Assembly (NCBI RefSeq): GCF_000472445.1
Contig: NZ_AXAJ01000005.1
Location: 124,626 to 188,625, forward strand
Direction of reading: 5' to 3'
Length of the DNA: 64,000 nt
From: Burkholderia sp. WSM2230
GTDB taxonomy: Bacteria; Pseudomonadota; Gammaproteobacteria; Burkholderiales; Burkholderiaceae
This document shows positions 44,816 to 53,306 of this stretch, one piece after another. Under the pieces are notes generated by a model. That model did no database searches and had not been told where the DNA came from. It saw only the letters and a list, made by a program, of their open reading frames with translations. Every line of letters starts with the position of its first letter. The first letter of the stretch is position 1. A program made the translations under genes and the position numbers.

Positions 44816-45904
44816 ATGCGCATGTCGCCTCCTCACTTGTCCGACCCGGTTCCGCGCCCGCAACCGTCCACCGATCTCTTCGATCAGCAACGCGAAGACT
44901 GGCGCCGCGATCCACAAATCGCTTTCGATGCGTGGCTGGCGAAACAGCATTTCCGACGCTCGTCAGCACAGGTCTATCAGGCGCAGTGGGGGCTCTTTCT
45001 CGAGTGGCTGGCCGCGCGTGGAAAGAGTCTCGTCACGGTCGATACACGGACCATCGCCGATTTCGTCGCCGGGCTCGATGTTCGCAAGCCGCAACGCGTG
45101 CGCTATCTGCGGCTCATTGAGCGGGTGCTGGATCATGTGCGCGAAGTCGAGGCATCGTCTACTAATCCGGCCCGCTTCATTGCGCAAGACGGCGAAGCGG
45201 CATGGCGCAATGCACGCGACAACGAACCGACCGGGTTCCTCGATCATGCGGAGCGAGCCGCACTGATCGCGCATCTGTTTTCGCCGGTGCAGGGCCTCAC
45301 AAGGGCGCAGCGCTGGAAAGAACGGCGCGACCGCGCGCTGGTCGCCGTGTTTCTCGGCGGCGGACTGAAAACCGGCGAAGCGGCCGCACTCACGGTTAGT
45401 TGCGCGACGCCGGGCTCGCCATGGGTGACGATCGACTCGACGAATCCCATGCTGGTCCGCCGGACACGGCTCGCGCCTTTCGCCTCGGCGATTCTCGACG
45501 CCTGGCTGGCAGAGCGACGGCTGGTAGGACTGGCTGGCAATCTCGTTTTTGCGGCGTCGCCTTCCGGCAGGCCCATGCATAAAGCCACGATGCTGCGCGC
45601 CGTGGATGCGCAGGTCGACGCGGCCGGCATCGCGGCGTCGCGCACCTCGCGCGCCAGCCCGCACACTCTGCGCAACACTTTTGCCGCGGATCTGTTCGAA
45701 AGCGGGGTCGAGGCCGAACTCGTCGGACAATGGCTTGGATTCGTCCAGGCCGTGTCTGCGAATCGGCTGTATCGCGCGTGGCAGACGTGGATGGATCAGC
45801 AGAATTCGCGCGTCATTGACGAACCGGATCCGGCCGCGCCGCTTCTTCCAGAAGCTCGCACGGACGGGCGTTTTACGGCGAAGAGAGGATCGGTGAAATC
45901 CTGA
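44816..45904 (+). CDS. Tyrosine recombinase-like protein with altered active site
   Basis: A 362-residue protein with an N-terminal SAM-like core-binding domain (FDAWLAKQHFRRSSAQVYQA) and a C-terminal phage-integrase domain. Of the catalytic set, HTLRNT (His283, Arg286) and Tyr319 (NRLYRAW) are present, but the first Arg is replaced by Lys185 (GGGLKTGEAAAL) and the second His by Phe309 (WLGF in place of LGH). It may be a weak or purely structural recombinase, or act in dimer resolution of this replicon. It is downstream of an SOS gene, and minus-strand iteron copies overlap its end. Confidence 0.8.
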   Translation: MRMSPPHLSDPVPRPQPSTDLFDQQREDWRRDPQIAFDAWLAKQHFRRSSAQVYQAQWGLFLEWLAARGKSLVTVDTRTIADFVAGLDVRKPQRVRYLRLIERVLDHVREVEASSTNPARFIAQDGEAAWRNARDNEPTGFLDHAERAALIAHLFSPVQGLTRAQRWKERRDRALVAVFLGGGLKTGEAAALTVSCATPGSPWVTIDSTNPMLVRRTRLAPFASAILDAWLAERRLVGLAGNLVFAASPSGRPMHKATMLRAVDAQVDAAGIAASRTSRASPHTLRNTFAADLFESGVEAELVGQWLGFVQAVSANRLYRAWQTWMDQQNSRVIDEPDPAAPLLPEARTDGRFTAKRGSVKS

Positions 45905-45941
45905 AACTTCTCACGTTTCGGGTCCCGAATTTCCTCACCTT
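45898..45941 (-). repeat. Two iteron copies between recombinase and KfrA-like genes
   Basis: On the minus strand, 45922-45941 reads AAGGTGAGGAAATTCGGGAC and differs from the array iteron at 48012 by one base. A second copy, AACGTGAGAAGTTTCAGGAT, lies at 45898-45917 and overlaps the recombinase stop codon. Orientation is opposite to the main array. Confidence 0.65.
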
Positions 45942-45963
45942 TCGCACTTATTGAAGCCCCGTT

Positions 45964-47169
45964 TCAGGCCGTAGCGGAAAGAGAGCCGCGCGACAGGAAC
46001 CGGCTCACGGCTTCGAGCCGTGAATCCCCAGGCCCCGAACTGTGGTCGCATTCCGGACATTGCAATTCGAACCGGTGATCAACCTGTGAGAGCTCCGGCT
46101 CACCTTCCTCGCACTTTGGACAACGCAGCGGCAAGCTCACGTGGCCATCCGCCGCAGTACCGATCATCCGCAATTCGTCGCTCGTGAGCCGACCGGCTTG
46201 CACGAGCGAGTACAGCAAACCGCCGATAGCCGGATCGATGCCCTGCTGGCTGCGCAGCGTCATCAGTTCTTTGGTTAGCGCGTCGAGCTCTTCCGATTGC
46301 TCGCGCAGTTGGGCATCGAGCCGGTCGCCGCGCGCCTTGGCCGCCGCCACTTGCTGGATGAACTCGAACTCCTTGCGGCTGGCGTCGCGCACGCCGGACT
46401 GATAAGTCGCGGCCATGCTGCGCAACGAATCCAGTTCGACAAGCATCGGCTTGACGCGGCGCTCGGCTTCCGCGACGGCGTCCTTGATCTGTTGCGCATA
46501 ATGTTCCGTGCTTTGGCGCAACTCGATATGCAAGGCGTCAATGCGGTCGCGCAGCGTCGCGTTCGTCGCCTGTTCGCTGTCGACACGTTGGCGAAGCGTT
46601 TCGTTTTCCTGTTCCAGCCGGCGAACCGCCGCCTGAAGGCCTTCCTGATGAGCTGTGCCATGCGTGGCCACGCTGGAGAGCTCGGTTTCCAGCGCGCGGA
46701 CCCGCTCCCACGCGCTTTGCGCCCGTTGCTCGCTGCGATTTATGGCTTCCTCGCAGGCGTCGCGGCGGATTTCCGCGTCGCGAGCGCGCTGCTCGGCCGC
46801 TGCGATCTGGGCGCGCACTTCCTCGCGCTCGACGTCCAACAACGTTCGCGCCTGCGCGAGGGCTTCCTCGAAGAGTGCGCCCAGCAGTTCTCCAGCGCGC
46901 TCCTCCAGAGCTTTCGGGATGGCGCCTGCGCCGACCTTGATACGCGAAACGTCGCGGATGCGTTCCCAGAAGTGGTCGATGTCCTTCGGTATGTCGCTGG
47001 CGCTGCCAGTTTGCGTGAGATCACGCACCGCTGCTATCGACGGGCGGATGCCCAGATCGAAGAACAATCGCTTGCAGGCGTGCAACGACAAATCCTGCCG
47101 TCGCGCGCCGGCATTGCGCATCGTGTCGAGTTCTTCGCGGATGGCTCGACGTTCGTCGTCCAGATTCAT
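45964..47169 (-). CDS. KfrA-like DNA-binding coiled-coil protein with zinc ribbon
   Basis: A 401-residue protein. The N-terminal 110 residues match the KfrA DNA-binding domain (ACKRLFFDLGIRPSIAAVRDL). A long coiled coil from about 110 to 310 follows (heptads such as LEQENETLRQRVDSEQATNA), and the end has CPKC-N17-CPEC, a predicted zinc ribbon. KfrA proteins are plasmid-borne, form filaments or meshes and help segregation. It is transcribed away from the iteron array and lies at the edge of the replicon core, so a part in segregation or origin organisation is likely. The zinc ribbon is not part of typical KfrA. Confidence 0.8.
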   Translation of the reverse strand: MNLDDERRAIREELDTMRNAGARRQDLSLHACKRLFFDLGIRPSIAAVRDLTQTGSASDIPKDIDHFWERIRDVSRIKVGAGAIPKALEERAGELLGALFEEALAQARTLLDVEREEVRAQIAAAEQRARDAEIRRDACEEAINRSEQRAQSAWERVRALETELSSVATHGTAHQEGLQAAVRRLEQENETLRQRVDSEQATNATLRDRIDALHIELRQSTEHYAQQIKDAVAEAERRVKPMLVELDSLRSMAATYQSGVRDASRKEFEFIQQVAAAKARGDRLDAQLREQSEELDALTKELMTLRSQQGIDPAIGGLLYSLVQAGRLTSDELRMIGTAADGHVSLPLRCPKCEEGEPELSQVDHRFELQCPECDHSSGPGDSRLEAVSRFLSRGSLSATA

Positions 47170-47469
47170 ATAGGCCTCACGGGCGGGAATTTGGACGAAT
47201 CATAACAATTTACGTATCGAACGCTACAGTTTTCTGGTGCAGCTGTGCGTTTGGACGGTTGAGCACCTATCCGCTTCACTTTACCCTCGCTACGTTGTGC
47301 CAGTGGGGTTTTTTCCGTGAAACAAAACTAAGAACATCGTATAAGTCATTGTGTGCAAATGGGATTTACTGCGGTTCCATTCTTCTCGCACTGTTTCACG
47401 ATGCGCAAGCCACTGCTTGGGGTCTGGGGAAGTTGTTGTCCGAAGGACTCGCGGGTTTCGGGCTTGAGA

Positions 47470-47515
47470 GTAATAAATATAAACACCTTTGAACCCATGT
47501 TAAAAACGTTAACGC
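47470..47515. other. AT-rich element, candidate DNA-unwinding site
   Basis: This segment, with AATAAATATAAAC and GTTAAAAACGTTAAC, is by far the most AT-rich part of the origin region in this GC-rich genome. It directly precedes the first iterons, the usual place of strand opening by an initiator. Confidence 0.5.
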
Positions 47516-47553
47516 CATGGCAAAACCTTAACTGGCGGGCGTTTCCGGCCACG

Positions 47554-48887
47554 AAGGTGAAGCTTTCCGGGAGTCTTGGTGAGGTCCTGCGGGAAACTGA
47601 AGTGATGAGGTTCGGGGACACCGGTGAGCGGGTGCGGGACAGATCGTGAGCGGGTTCGGGAAGCGTTCCTCCAGCGTGAATCGGTCGATGGTGAGATTTT
47701 GCGGGAGCAGATCGTCGGCAAGAGCCCGGCCCGACGCGCGGGCCGTTCCCCACGCTGCCGGCGCTAAGGTGAGCGTTTTCGGGATTATCGCGACGTCCTG
47801 TTTTTATCCATGTTTGACGGCCAAAAAGCCTCGAGGTGAGCGAAGACGGGAGAAAACGCCGACCCAAGGTGAGGCTTTTCGGGGCTTGCCGGTCTGTTTT
47901 GCCTCAATTTTGTGCAGTCGAACCTCTAAGGTGAGCTTTTGCGGGAGTATTCCGGTTCCCAGGGCGCTTTGTCCGCAATCCCGACGATGGCCGACGGCCC
48001 GCATCCTGGCAAAGGTGAGGAAATGCGGGACCTTCCGGTCTTTCCCTGTCGCTTGCGCCGGAATCCCCACCCTGAGTGCGAAAAGGTGAGACTTTCCGGG
48101 AGATTCTTGGGCGGTTTTTGGGCGCAAAAGTGAGCAGATGCAGGAGCTTCGCGCTGCCTATGGTCCGCAAAGCCAGTCTGGACGGGGCTCAGTTTCTCTC
48201 GCCGTCAGCCCATGTGAAACCCAAAGGTGAGACTTTGCGGGAAGGGTTTGTGTCGGGGCAGGGGTCGAAGTTGGTAGTGGTCCACCGTTAAGGTGAGGTT
48301 TTACGGGAGGTTCGGCAACGGGTAATTGGACGTGGCGCCGAAGGGGAACGGGATATAACCAATTGAAAACAAAAAGGAAAAACTGGCGGTTCGACGAAAG
48401 GTGAGCGTTTTCGGGAGCTGCATTTGCCACCACAGTCGACGTCGTCTCAATAGTAAAGGTGAGCATTTTCGGGACTCTTTGGGACGGGTTCTGATACGTT
48501 GAATTTCCCGGAGCCGCGCCGTTCCGAGCCTTCAAGTTGCTCAACGGTGAGCTTTTACAGGAAGTCGCGGGCCGTATTGCTGGCCCTCCTCGGCTTGATT
48601 GCCTGATGGGTCTGTCCCGGAGCGACACGAGGATGTGCGCGACAGGGGTGCGTTCGCGTTGAGGTCGCTAGTTTTTCGCGAGACTGTCTGCGTGTGCGTT
48701 CCTGGTCGTCCGGACCGGAAGCACAAGCCTGCAGGTGCCAAACGCAAAAAAATTTTATGGTGAGAAGGTTCGGGATAAGTCTTTCCCCGTTGGAGCGACG
48801 GCCAAAACCGGCGGGTTTTTTCGAACCCGCGACGCCAAAGGAAAGCTGCAATCCAGCGTGGAATCATGAGGTGAGGGTTTCCGGGAG
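47554..48887 (+). repeat. Iteron array, about twenty 20-bp direct repeats
   Basis: The consensus is AAGGTGAGNNTTTNCGGGAG. Copies start at 47554, 47576, 47600, 47621, 47643, 47688, 47766, 47833, 47866, 47928, 48012, 48083, 48127, 48224, 48290, 48398, 48456, 48544, 48757 and 48868, all in one direction. The first five are 21-24 bp apart (two helical turns); the rest are irregular. Partial GGTGAG copies at 48894 and 48931 reach the repA promoter, which suggests autorepression. These are probable RepA-binding sites for initiation and copy control. Confidence 0.9.
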
Positions 48888-48972
48888 TCGCTCGAGGTGA
48901 GTCGCGTCGCGTAAACTGCCATCACCCGCAACGGTGAGAGCCACGCTATAGACGCGTATCACCACAGTCGGT

Positions 48973-50355
48973 ATGCTCTCGGCAAATCCCTCCTTGACCA
49001 GACGCATGGCCACGAAGCGCGCCAAGAAAACCGATGTAGTCAGCCCCAGCTCGGCGGAGTTGCGCAAGGCCGTCGAGGCGATCGCCATTCAGCCCAAGAG
49101 CGGCAAGATCACGTTGCTGACACGCAAGCTGTTCAACGTGCTGCTCGCCGTTGCGCAGCAGGCGGACGAGTCGGGCGATACCTATCGCGCGTTGCTGTCC
49201 GACATCGTGGCCAATTCCGCGTTCGACTCCAACGACACCGCTCTCGTCAAGGAACACCTGCGCCGTATGGTTTCGGTTCAGGTGGAATGGAGCACTGGCA
49301 CATCCAGCCAGAAGCCCGGCCGCAAGTGGGGAATCTCCACGCTGATCGCCGACGCGGAAATTCTCGAAGATCCCACGACTCGCCGGGTCTGGGTCGAGTT
49401 TTCGTTTGCGCCGAAGATCAAGAAGAAGCTGCTCGACCCGGTCCAGTATGCACGTCTGAGCCTGCAGTTCCAGAGTCAGTTGCGCAGCAGCGCGGGCCTC
49501 GCGCTGTACGAAATCTGCGTGCGCTACCTGACCAATCCGAGCCATTTGACGATGCGCGAATCGTGGGAATGGTGGCGCCCTATCCTGTCGGGCACCCCTG
49601 ACACGGAAGCCGGCGACGAAGCAAAGCGCGAGTACAAGTACTTCAAGCGCGACTATCTGCGACCGGCCATCGCCGAGGTGAATGCCGTCACGAATATTTT
49701 CGTCGAGTTGATCGAGCATCGCGAAGGTCGGCGTGTGGCCGAAATCCAGTTTCGCGTGACTGAGCGCAAGCAGCCGATGCTGGCGCTCGACGAGCATCCG
49801 AACGTGTTCGACAGCACGCTGGTGGACCGGATGGTCAAGATCGGCATCCCGCTGAAAGAGGCACAAACGCTGTATGCCGATAGCGAGGAAAACCGTATTC
49901 GCGCCGCTTTGCAGATGACCGAGCAGCGCATGCGCAGCACGTCACTGCCGCCGGTCCGCAGCGCGCCGGCGCTCTTCAAGGACGCGCTGAAGAAGGGCTA
50001 TGCCCCGCCGGTCGAGACGGTTCCGTCCGTGGGCGGTGCGAAGGCCGCGGTGGCGGCGCCTGCCGACGACCTCAAGGCGCGCCTGCTGGGCGAATATTCC
50101 GCATATCGCCGCCGGGAGGCACGCGAGCTGTACGACGAACAGGGTGAGTCGGAACGGGAGATCGCGCGGCAGTCGTTCGAGGAAGAAGAGTTGCCCGGGC
50201 TTGGCGCTCATATGCGCGACGACTGGCGCCGGCGGGGGCTGGAGTCGAAGATTGTCGAGACCGCGTTCTTCGATTGGCTCGCTCGCAAGACGTGGGGCGA
50301 GCCGACCGATGGGGATCTGCTCGCCTTCACATTGAGCCAGTCGCGCGCGGCCTGA
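48973..50355 (+). CDS. repA: Replication initiator protein RepA (Rep_3 family)
   Basis: A 460-residue initiator with the double winged-helix layout of Rep_3 proteins (LTRKLFNVLLAVAQ near residue 50, RLSLQFQSQLRSSAGLALYE in the middle, KYFKRDYLRPAIAEVN as the second winged-helix region). The C-terminal 150 residues are charged and typical of Burkholderia chromosome-2 initiators. It should bind the iterons upstream, open the AT-rich element and load the helicase. A possible -10 (TATAGA) lies at 48947-48952. ATG 49006 (MATKRAKK) is an alternative start; neither has a clear ribosome-binding site. Confidence 0.92.
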   Translation: MLSANPSLTRRMATKRAKKTDVVSPSSAELRKAVEAIAIQPKSGKITLLTRKLFNVLLAVAQQADESGDTYRALLSDIVANSAFDSNDTALVKEHLRRMVSVQVEWSTGTSSQKPGRKWGISTLIADAEILEDPTTRRVWVEFSFAPKIKKKLLDPVQYARLSLQFQSQLRSSAGLALYEICVRYLTNPSHLTMRESWEWWRPILSGTPDTEAGDEAKREYKYFKRDYLRPAIAEVNAVTNIFVELIEHREGRRVAEIQFRVTERKQPMLALDEHPNVFDSTLVDRMVKIGIPLKEAQTLYADSEENRIRAALQMTEQRMRSTSLPPVRSAPALFKDALKKGYAPPVETVPSVGGAKAAVAAPADDLKARLLGEYSAYRRREARELYDEQGESEREIARQSFEEEELPGLGAHMRDDWRRRGLESKIVETAFFDWLARKTWGEPTDGDLLAFTLSQSRAA

Positions 50356-50437
50356 TTGTCAGGCTGGTGGCGGGTTGCGGTTTTAGGCGGCGGGACCGGG
50401 TTGAGCCGGCTGTGCCGCCGCGATGGTTGTGCATCTG

Positions 50438-51496
50438 CTACTTCAAGATCTTCTCGATCTGACGAAGAATGTCGTCGCGCTTCTCACGCGTGAGGCCCTT
50501 CAGGCGCAGCTCGAGCCGGTCATCTCCGTACGATTTCAGGTCGCCCACCGACACGCCGTCCAGTTCGATTTCAAGCCGTTGCGCGTAGCGCTGGCGGCCC
50601 GCGGCTTTGGTGCTTTCCTGCGTGGTGGCCCTGCCCTTGACGATGTCGGCGACCTGCCGCGTGCTTAGGTCGTCGGAGAGAATTTTGTTGATGAGGCGCA
50701 GCGTCGCGTCTGCGCCGCGTGCGGCGTGGTACCGGCCGACCTGATAGGCCATGTTAGAGCCGAAGCGGTCGGGCCGAGCGACCATCTCCTGCATGACGGT
50801 TTCCGGCAACCTGGCGATCGACAAGGCGACCGCGACCGTGGACTCGTCCAGTCCGAGATGCTCGGCCAGTTCCTTCTGACTCTGGAAATGGCGATCTTCC
50901 AGAAAGCGTTTCCAAACGACGGCGTTGTCGAACACCGTCTGCGAGTCGCGCTGGACATTGAGATCGTAGCCGAGCTTGTAGCTCTCCATGCCGATCGGCA
51001 GATCGATAACGATCGCCTTCACGGCTTCCTTGTTCGCTTCCTTGAGCGCGCGCACGCGTCTGCCGCCGTCACTGACGAAGTAGGTGCCGGGGTTGTCGTA
51101 GTCCGGAATGACGTGGATCGCCTGCTGTTGCCCTTGCTTCGCGAGATTGACGGCAAGCTCGGCAATCGACGACTTGAGATAAAAGTGCCGCGGATTGAAC
51201 GGGCTCGGCTTGATGGTCTTCAATGGGAGTTCGATGACCTGGCCGGGGCGATAGCCGTGCTCGATTCTCCATGCACGGTAGGCGGCGGACTCATTTTCCG
51301 TGTCCGCGGTGTCGAGGTCCGAAGACACCTGAGGGATGACGGACGACAGGGTTCGCGCGGTTCCGTCCGACGACTTGGGAGCATTGTTCTTGACCAGACC
51401 GTCGATTGCGTTCAGACGGTCCAGTGCCGTTCGTTTCTCGCTGCTGGTCGTGTCAGGACGTGCTTGAAAGCCTTTGGCGAATTGGGAGGGTTTCAT
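50438..51496 (-). CDS. parB: Partition protein ParB
   Basis: A 352-residue CTP-dependent DNA clamp with the ParB/Srx fold (IKPSPFNPRHFYLKSSIAEL), the CTP-binding motif GGRRVRALKEANKE, a central helix-turn-helix (QKELAEHLGLDESTVAVALS) and a C-terminal dimer domain (DGVSVGDLKSYGDDRLELRL). It should load at the parS sites around it and activate ParA. It is the second gene of the parAB operon, 24 bp after parA with a parS site in the gap. It is convergent with repA. Confidence 0.95.
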   Translation of the reverse strand: MKPSQFAKGFQARPDTTSSEKRTALDRLNAIDGLVKNNAPKSSDGTARTLSSVIPQVSSDLDTADTENESAAYRAWRIEHGYRPGQVIELPLKTIKPSPFNPRHFYLKSSIAELAVNLAKQGQQQAIHVIPDYDNPGTYFVSDGGRRVRALKEANKEAVKAIVIDLPIGMESYKLGYDLNVQRDSQTVFDNAVVWKRFLEDRHFQSQKELAEHLGLDESTVAVALSIARLPETVMQEMVARPDRFGSNMAYQVGRYHAARGADATLRLINKILSDDLSTRQVADIVKGRATTQESTKAAGRQRYAQRLEIELDGVSVGDLKSYGDDRLELRLKGLTREKRDDILRQIEKILK

Positions 51497-51504
51497 TCAG
51501 GGTC

Positions 51505-51520
51505 CTTTATGCGCATAAAC
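51505..51520. promoter_or_regulatory. parS site 1 (between parA and parB)
   Basis: CTTTATGCGCATAAAC has the 14-bp core palindrome TTTATGCGCATAAA. It lies directly after the parA stop codon and abuts the parB ribosome-binding site (AAAGGA), so bound ParB could reduce its own translation or transcription. Confidence 0.9.
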
Positions 51521-52183
51521 TCACGGGAGCAAGGCGGCGATCTCATTCGCACACGCCCTGACTTCGATCGCGGCGAGCTTGGCGCCGCGATCGCTCATCT
51601 GTAGCACTGTTTGACCCAACGCCATTGCCTGTTTGTAGGCTTCGCGTGTCGGGATCTGGGTCTTGAGAAGAGGGAATCCAAGTTCCTCTAATGCGCGCTT
51701 CAGTTCGCGCGTCAGCATCCGCTTTTCTTCGGTCTTGTTAAGGAGGAACACGGCGCGCAGGTCTTCATTCATTACCTGCGCTTGCTGGACCAGCTTGACC
51801 AAGCCGACGCTCGACCAATAATCGGCCGGTGACGATGACGTCGGTATCACGGCGACGCTAGCCGCCAGCAGTACAACGCCCGATACCTTCTCCGTGATGG
51901 ACGGCGGGCAGTCGACGACGATGATGTCGTAGTCGGCTACAAACTTCTTGATCTCACGGTGAATCTGGCTGCCGGCTTCAGAGAGATTGACGACGGGGAA
52001 CGGGATACCGGTGTCGCCATCGGATGACGCGCTGGCCCAGTGGATTAGGGTGTTCTGACCGTCCGCGTCGACGACGAGGACTCGCTTGCCCCTCTCATGG
52101 AAAGCCGCCCCGAGGTGCATCGCGATTGTGCTCTTCCCGACACCACCTTTTTGCTGAGTTACCGCGATGATTTCAGCTGCCAA
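51521..52183 (-). CDS. parA: Partition ATPase ParA
   Basis: A 220-residue type Ib ParA/MinD ATPase with the deviant Walker A QQKGGVGKST at residues 10-19 and the switch VDCPPSITEKVSG. It has no N-terminal helix-turn-helix, so it does not itself regulate the operon as type Ia proteins do. It moves ParB-parS complexes. The start codon is TTG at 52183, preceded by an ideal AAGGAGGTGA at the right distance; no other start fits. It is the first gene of parAB; three further parS sites lie upstream. Confidence 0.95.
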   Translation of the reverse strand: MAAEIIAVTQQKGGVGKSTIAMHLGAAFHERGKRVLVVDADGQNTLIHWASASSDGDTGIPFPVVNLSEAGSQIHREIKKFVADYDIIVVDCPPSITEKVSGVVLLAASVAVIPTSSSPADYWSSVGLVKLVQQAQVMNEDLRAVFLLNKTEEKRMLTRELKRALEELGFPLLKTQIPTREAYKQAMALGQTVLQMSDRGAKLAAIEVRACANEIAALLP

Positions 52184-52282
52184 TGTTCACCTCCTTTTTT
52201 AGACGCAGATGGATTTTACCTGGATGATTCCTCGTTTCAATCGTTTTTGTATAAAACGAGATGGAAATAGCCGATCGGCCAG

Positions 52283-52298
52283 GTTTATGCGCATAAAG
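52283..52298. promoter_or_regulatory. parS site 2
   Basis: GTTTATGCGCATAAAG, one mismatch at the outermost pair, lies 100 bp upstream of parA, close to its promoter. Confidence 0.88.
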
Positions 52299-52314
52299 AA
52301 ACGGCGGGTGGGGC

Positions 52315-52391
52315 ATGAGGCGTGAGGCGTGACGCGTGAAGCGTGAAGCGGGAGGCGGGAGGCGGGAGGCGGGAGGCGGGAGGCGGGAGGC
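52315..52391 (+). repeat. G-rich 7-bp tandem repeat (11 units)
   Basis: Five degenerate units (ATGAGGC, GTGAGGC, GTGACGC, GTGAAGC twice) are followed by six perfect GGGAGGC units (52350-52391). The six GGG tracts spaced by four bases meet the sequence rule for a G-quadruplex. It lies between parS sites 2 and 3, upstream of parA. Confidence 0.85.
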
Positions 52392-52625
52392 GGATGGTCT
52401 CAGAGCGTTTCTTCGGGTACCCATCGCGTCAAGTACGCGAACGACGAGGCGCCCGATACAAGGAGAAGGCAACGAGATTCCCGGGCAAATGGAAGCGACG
52501 AATACGACAGGCGTTTAAGGGTACGCCGCACTCTCCGGTTTATCTCCCAATTGAGAGCGTTGAGAGCCTAGGTGCCCCAGTGCGCGTGATGGCTTGCACG
52601 ATTGGCTTCGCAAGCACTGCGAGCG

Positions 52626-52641
52626 GTTTATGCGCATAAAG
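52626..52641. promoter_or_regulatory. parS site 3
   Basis: GTTTATGCGCATAAAG, identical to site 2, lies in a stretch (52392-53306) where I see no gene; apart from parS 3 and 4, nothing is recognisable there. Confidence 0.88.
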
Positions 52642-52866
52642 TCTGGTCCTCGCGGCGCATTGCATAGGTCTTCGAGGGCTGAGACTAGACCAGTGGCAAA
52701 TAACTCGTCATCCTTTCGGCACACCTGCGACGAGCGAACCAGTGTGCCTTTCTCGCCGTTCTAACGACGAACTGAGCACCGTTGAAACTGCCCGAGCCAT
52801 TGGATAGTCCCCACTCAGTGTGGGCAGTGCAACCAAGACGGGAGCATCCGTCGCTTCCTGCAGGAG

Positions 52867-52888
52867 CGGTTTATGCGCATAAACCGCC
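52867..52888. promoter_or_regulatory. parS site 4 (perfect, extended palindrome)
   Basis: The full 16-bp palindrome GTTTATGCGCATAAAC (52869-52884) extends three bases further on each side (GCG/CGC), giving 22 bp of perfect symmetry. It is the best match to the published chromosome-2 parS of Burkholderia, and I expect it to be the strongest site. Confidence 0.92.
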
Positions 52889-53306
52889 ATCTGGCCGCCG
52901 CCTCGCTTTGGACGCCGCGCAGTGCAGTGTTGCTGAGCGAGATGCACTGCCTCGCCCTCGCAAGGCCACGCGATACAGACAGGAAAGCGCCCACCCTCCG
53001 TCTGTCGACTACAAGGAAGCAACGAATTGCTGCCGCGATAGCAGGCACTCTGCCAGCTGCTTTGGCCGCCGCGCGTACGTCAGCGCCTCAACGCCGCCCG
53101 CTCGCCAGATCCCCGCGATAGTGTCGCGACGATGCGTGCACGCGGCCACCGAAGGCACTTTCATTAAACATCGGCAGGCGATGCCGCCCAGTAGCGAACC
53201 CGCGAACCGGAAGCTACTTAGTGGCCATCGGCGACCGGATAAAATCCGCCTACGCGCAACCACAAGTCGCCTGAGCGCCTCCCCAGCTACCATAACGAAT
53301 CTGGCC

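Larger units (their letters stand above)
47170..48972. other. Replication origin region of the secondary replicon
   Basis: This gene-free 1.8-kb segment lies between kfrA-like and repA. It has an AT-rich stretch (47470-47515) next to about 20 direct repeats of a 20-bp iteron up to the repA promoter. A second AT-rich patch lies at 48350-48385. A weak DnaA-box-like TTATCCATG is at 47804-47812. The arrangement of iterons, AT-rich element and adjacent Rep_3 initiator is that of an iteron-controlled origin. Small open frames here lack coding features. Confidence 0.8.

Noticed and set aside
47804..47812. DnaA box TTATCCATG
   Set aside because: Two mismatches to TTATNCACA and no further boxes nearby; kept only as a weak remark in the origin entry.
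47346..48867. Several open frames of 70-170 codons in the origin region
   Set aside because: They run through the iterons, contain repeated translations of the iteron sequence, lack ribosome-binding sites and resemble no protein.
47554..48887. Regular repeats resembling a CRISPR array
   Set aside because: Repeats are only 20 bp, degenerate, irregularly spaced (21 to over 200 bp), have no uniform spacers and no cas genes; the repA context fits iterons.
52807..52822. Palindrome CCCCACTCAGTGTGGG as a sixth regulon site
   Set aside because: Half-sites differ (CCCAC/GTGGG), the spacing does not fit and no catabolic gene is adjacent.
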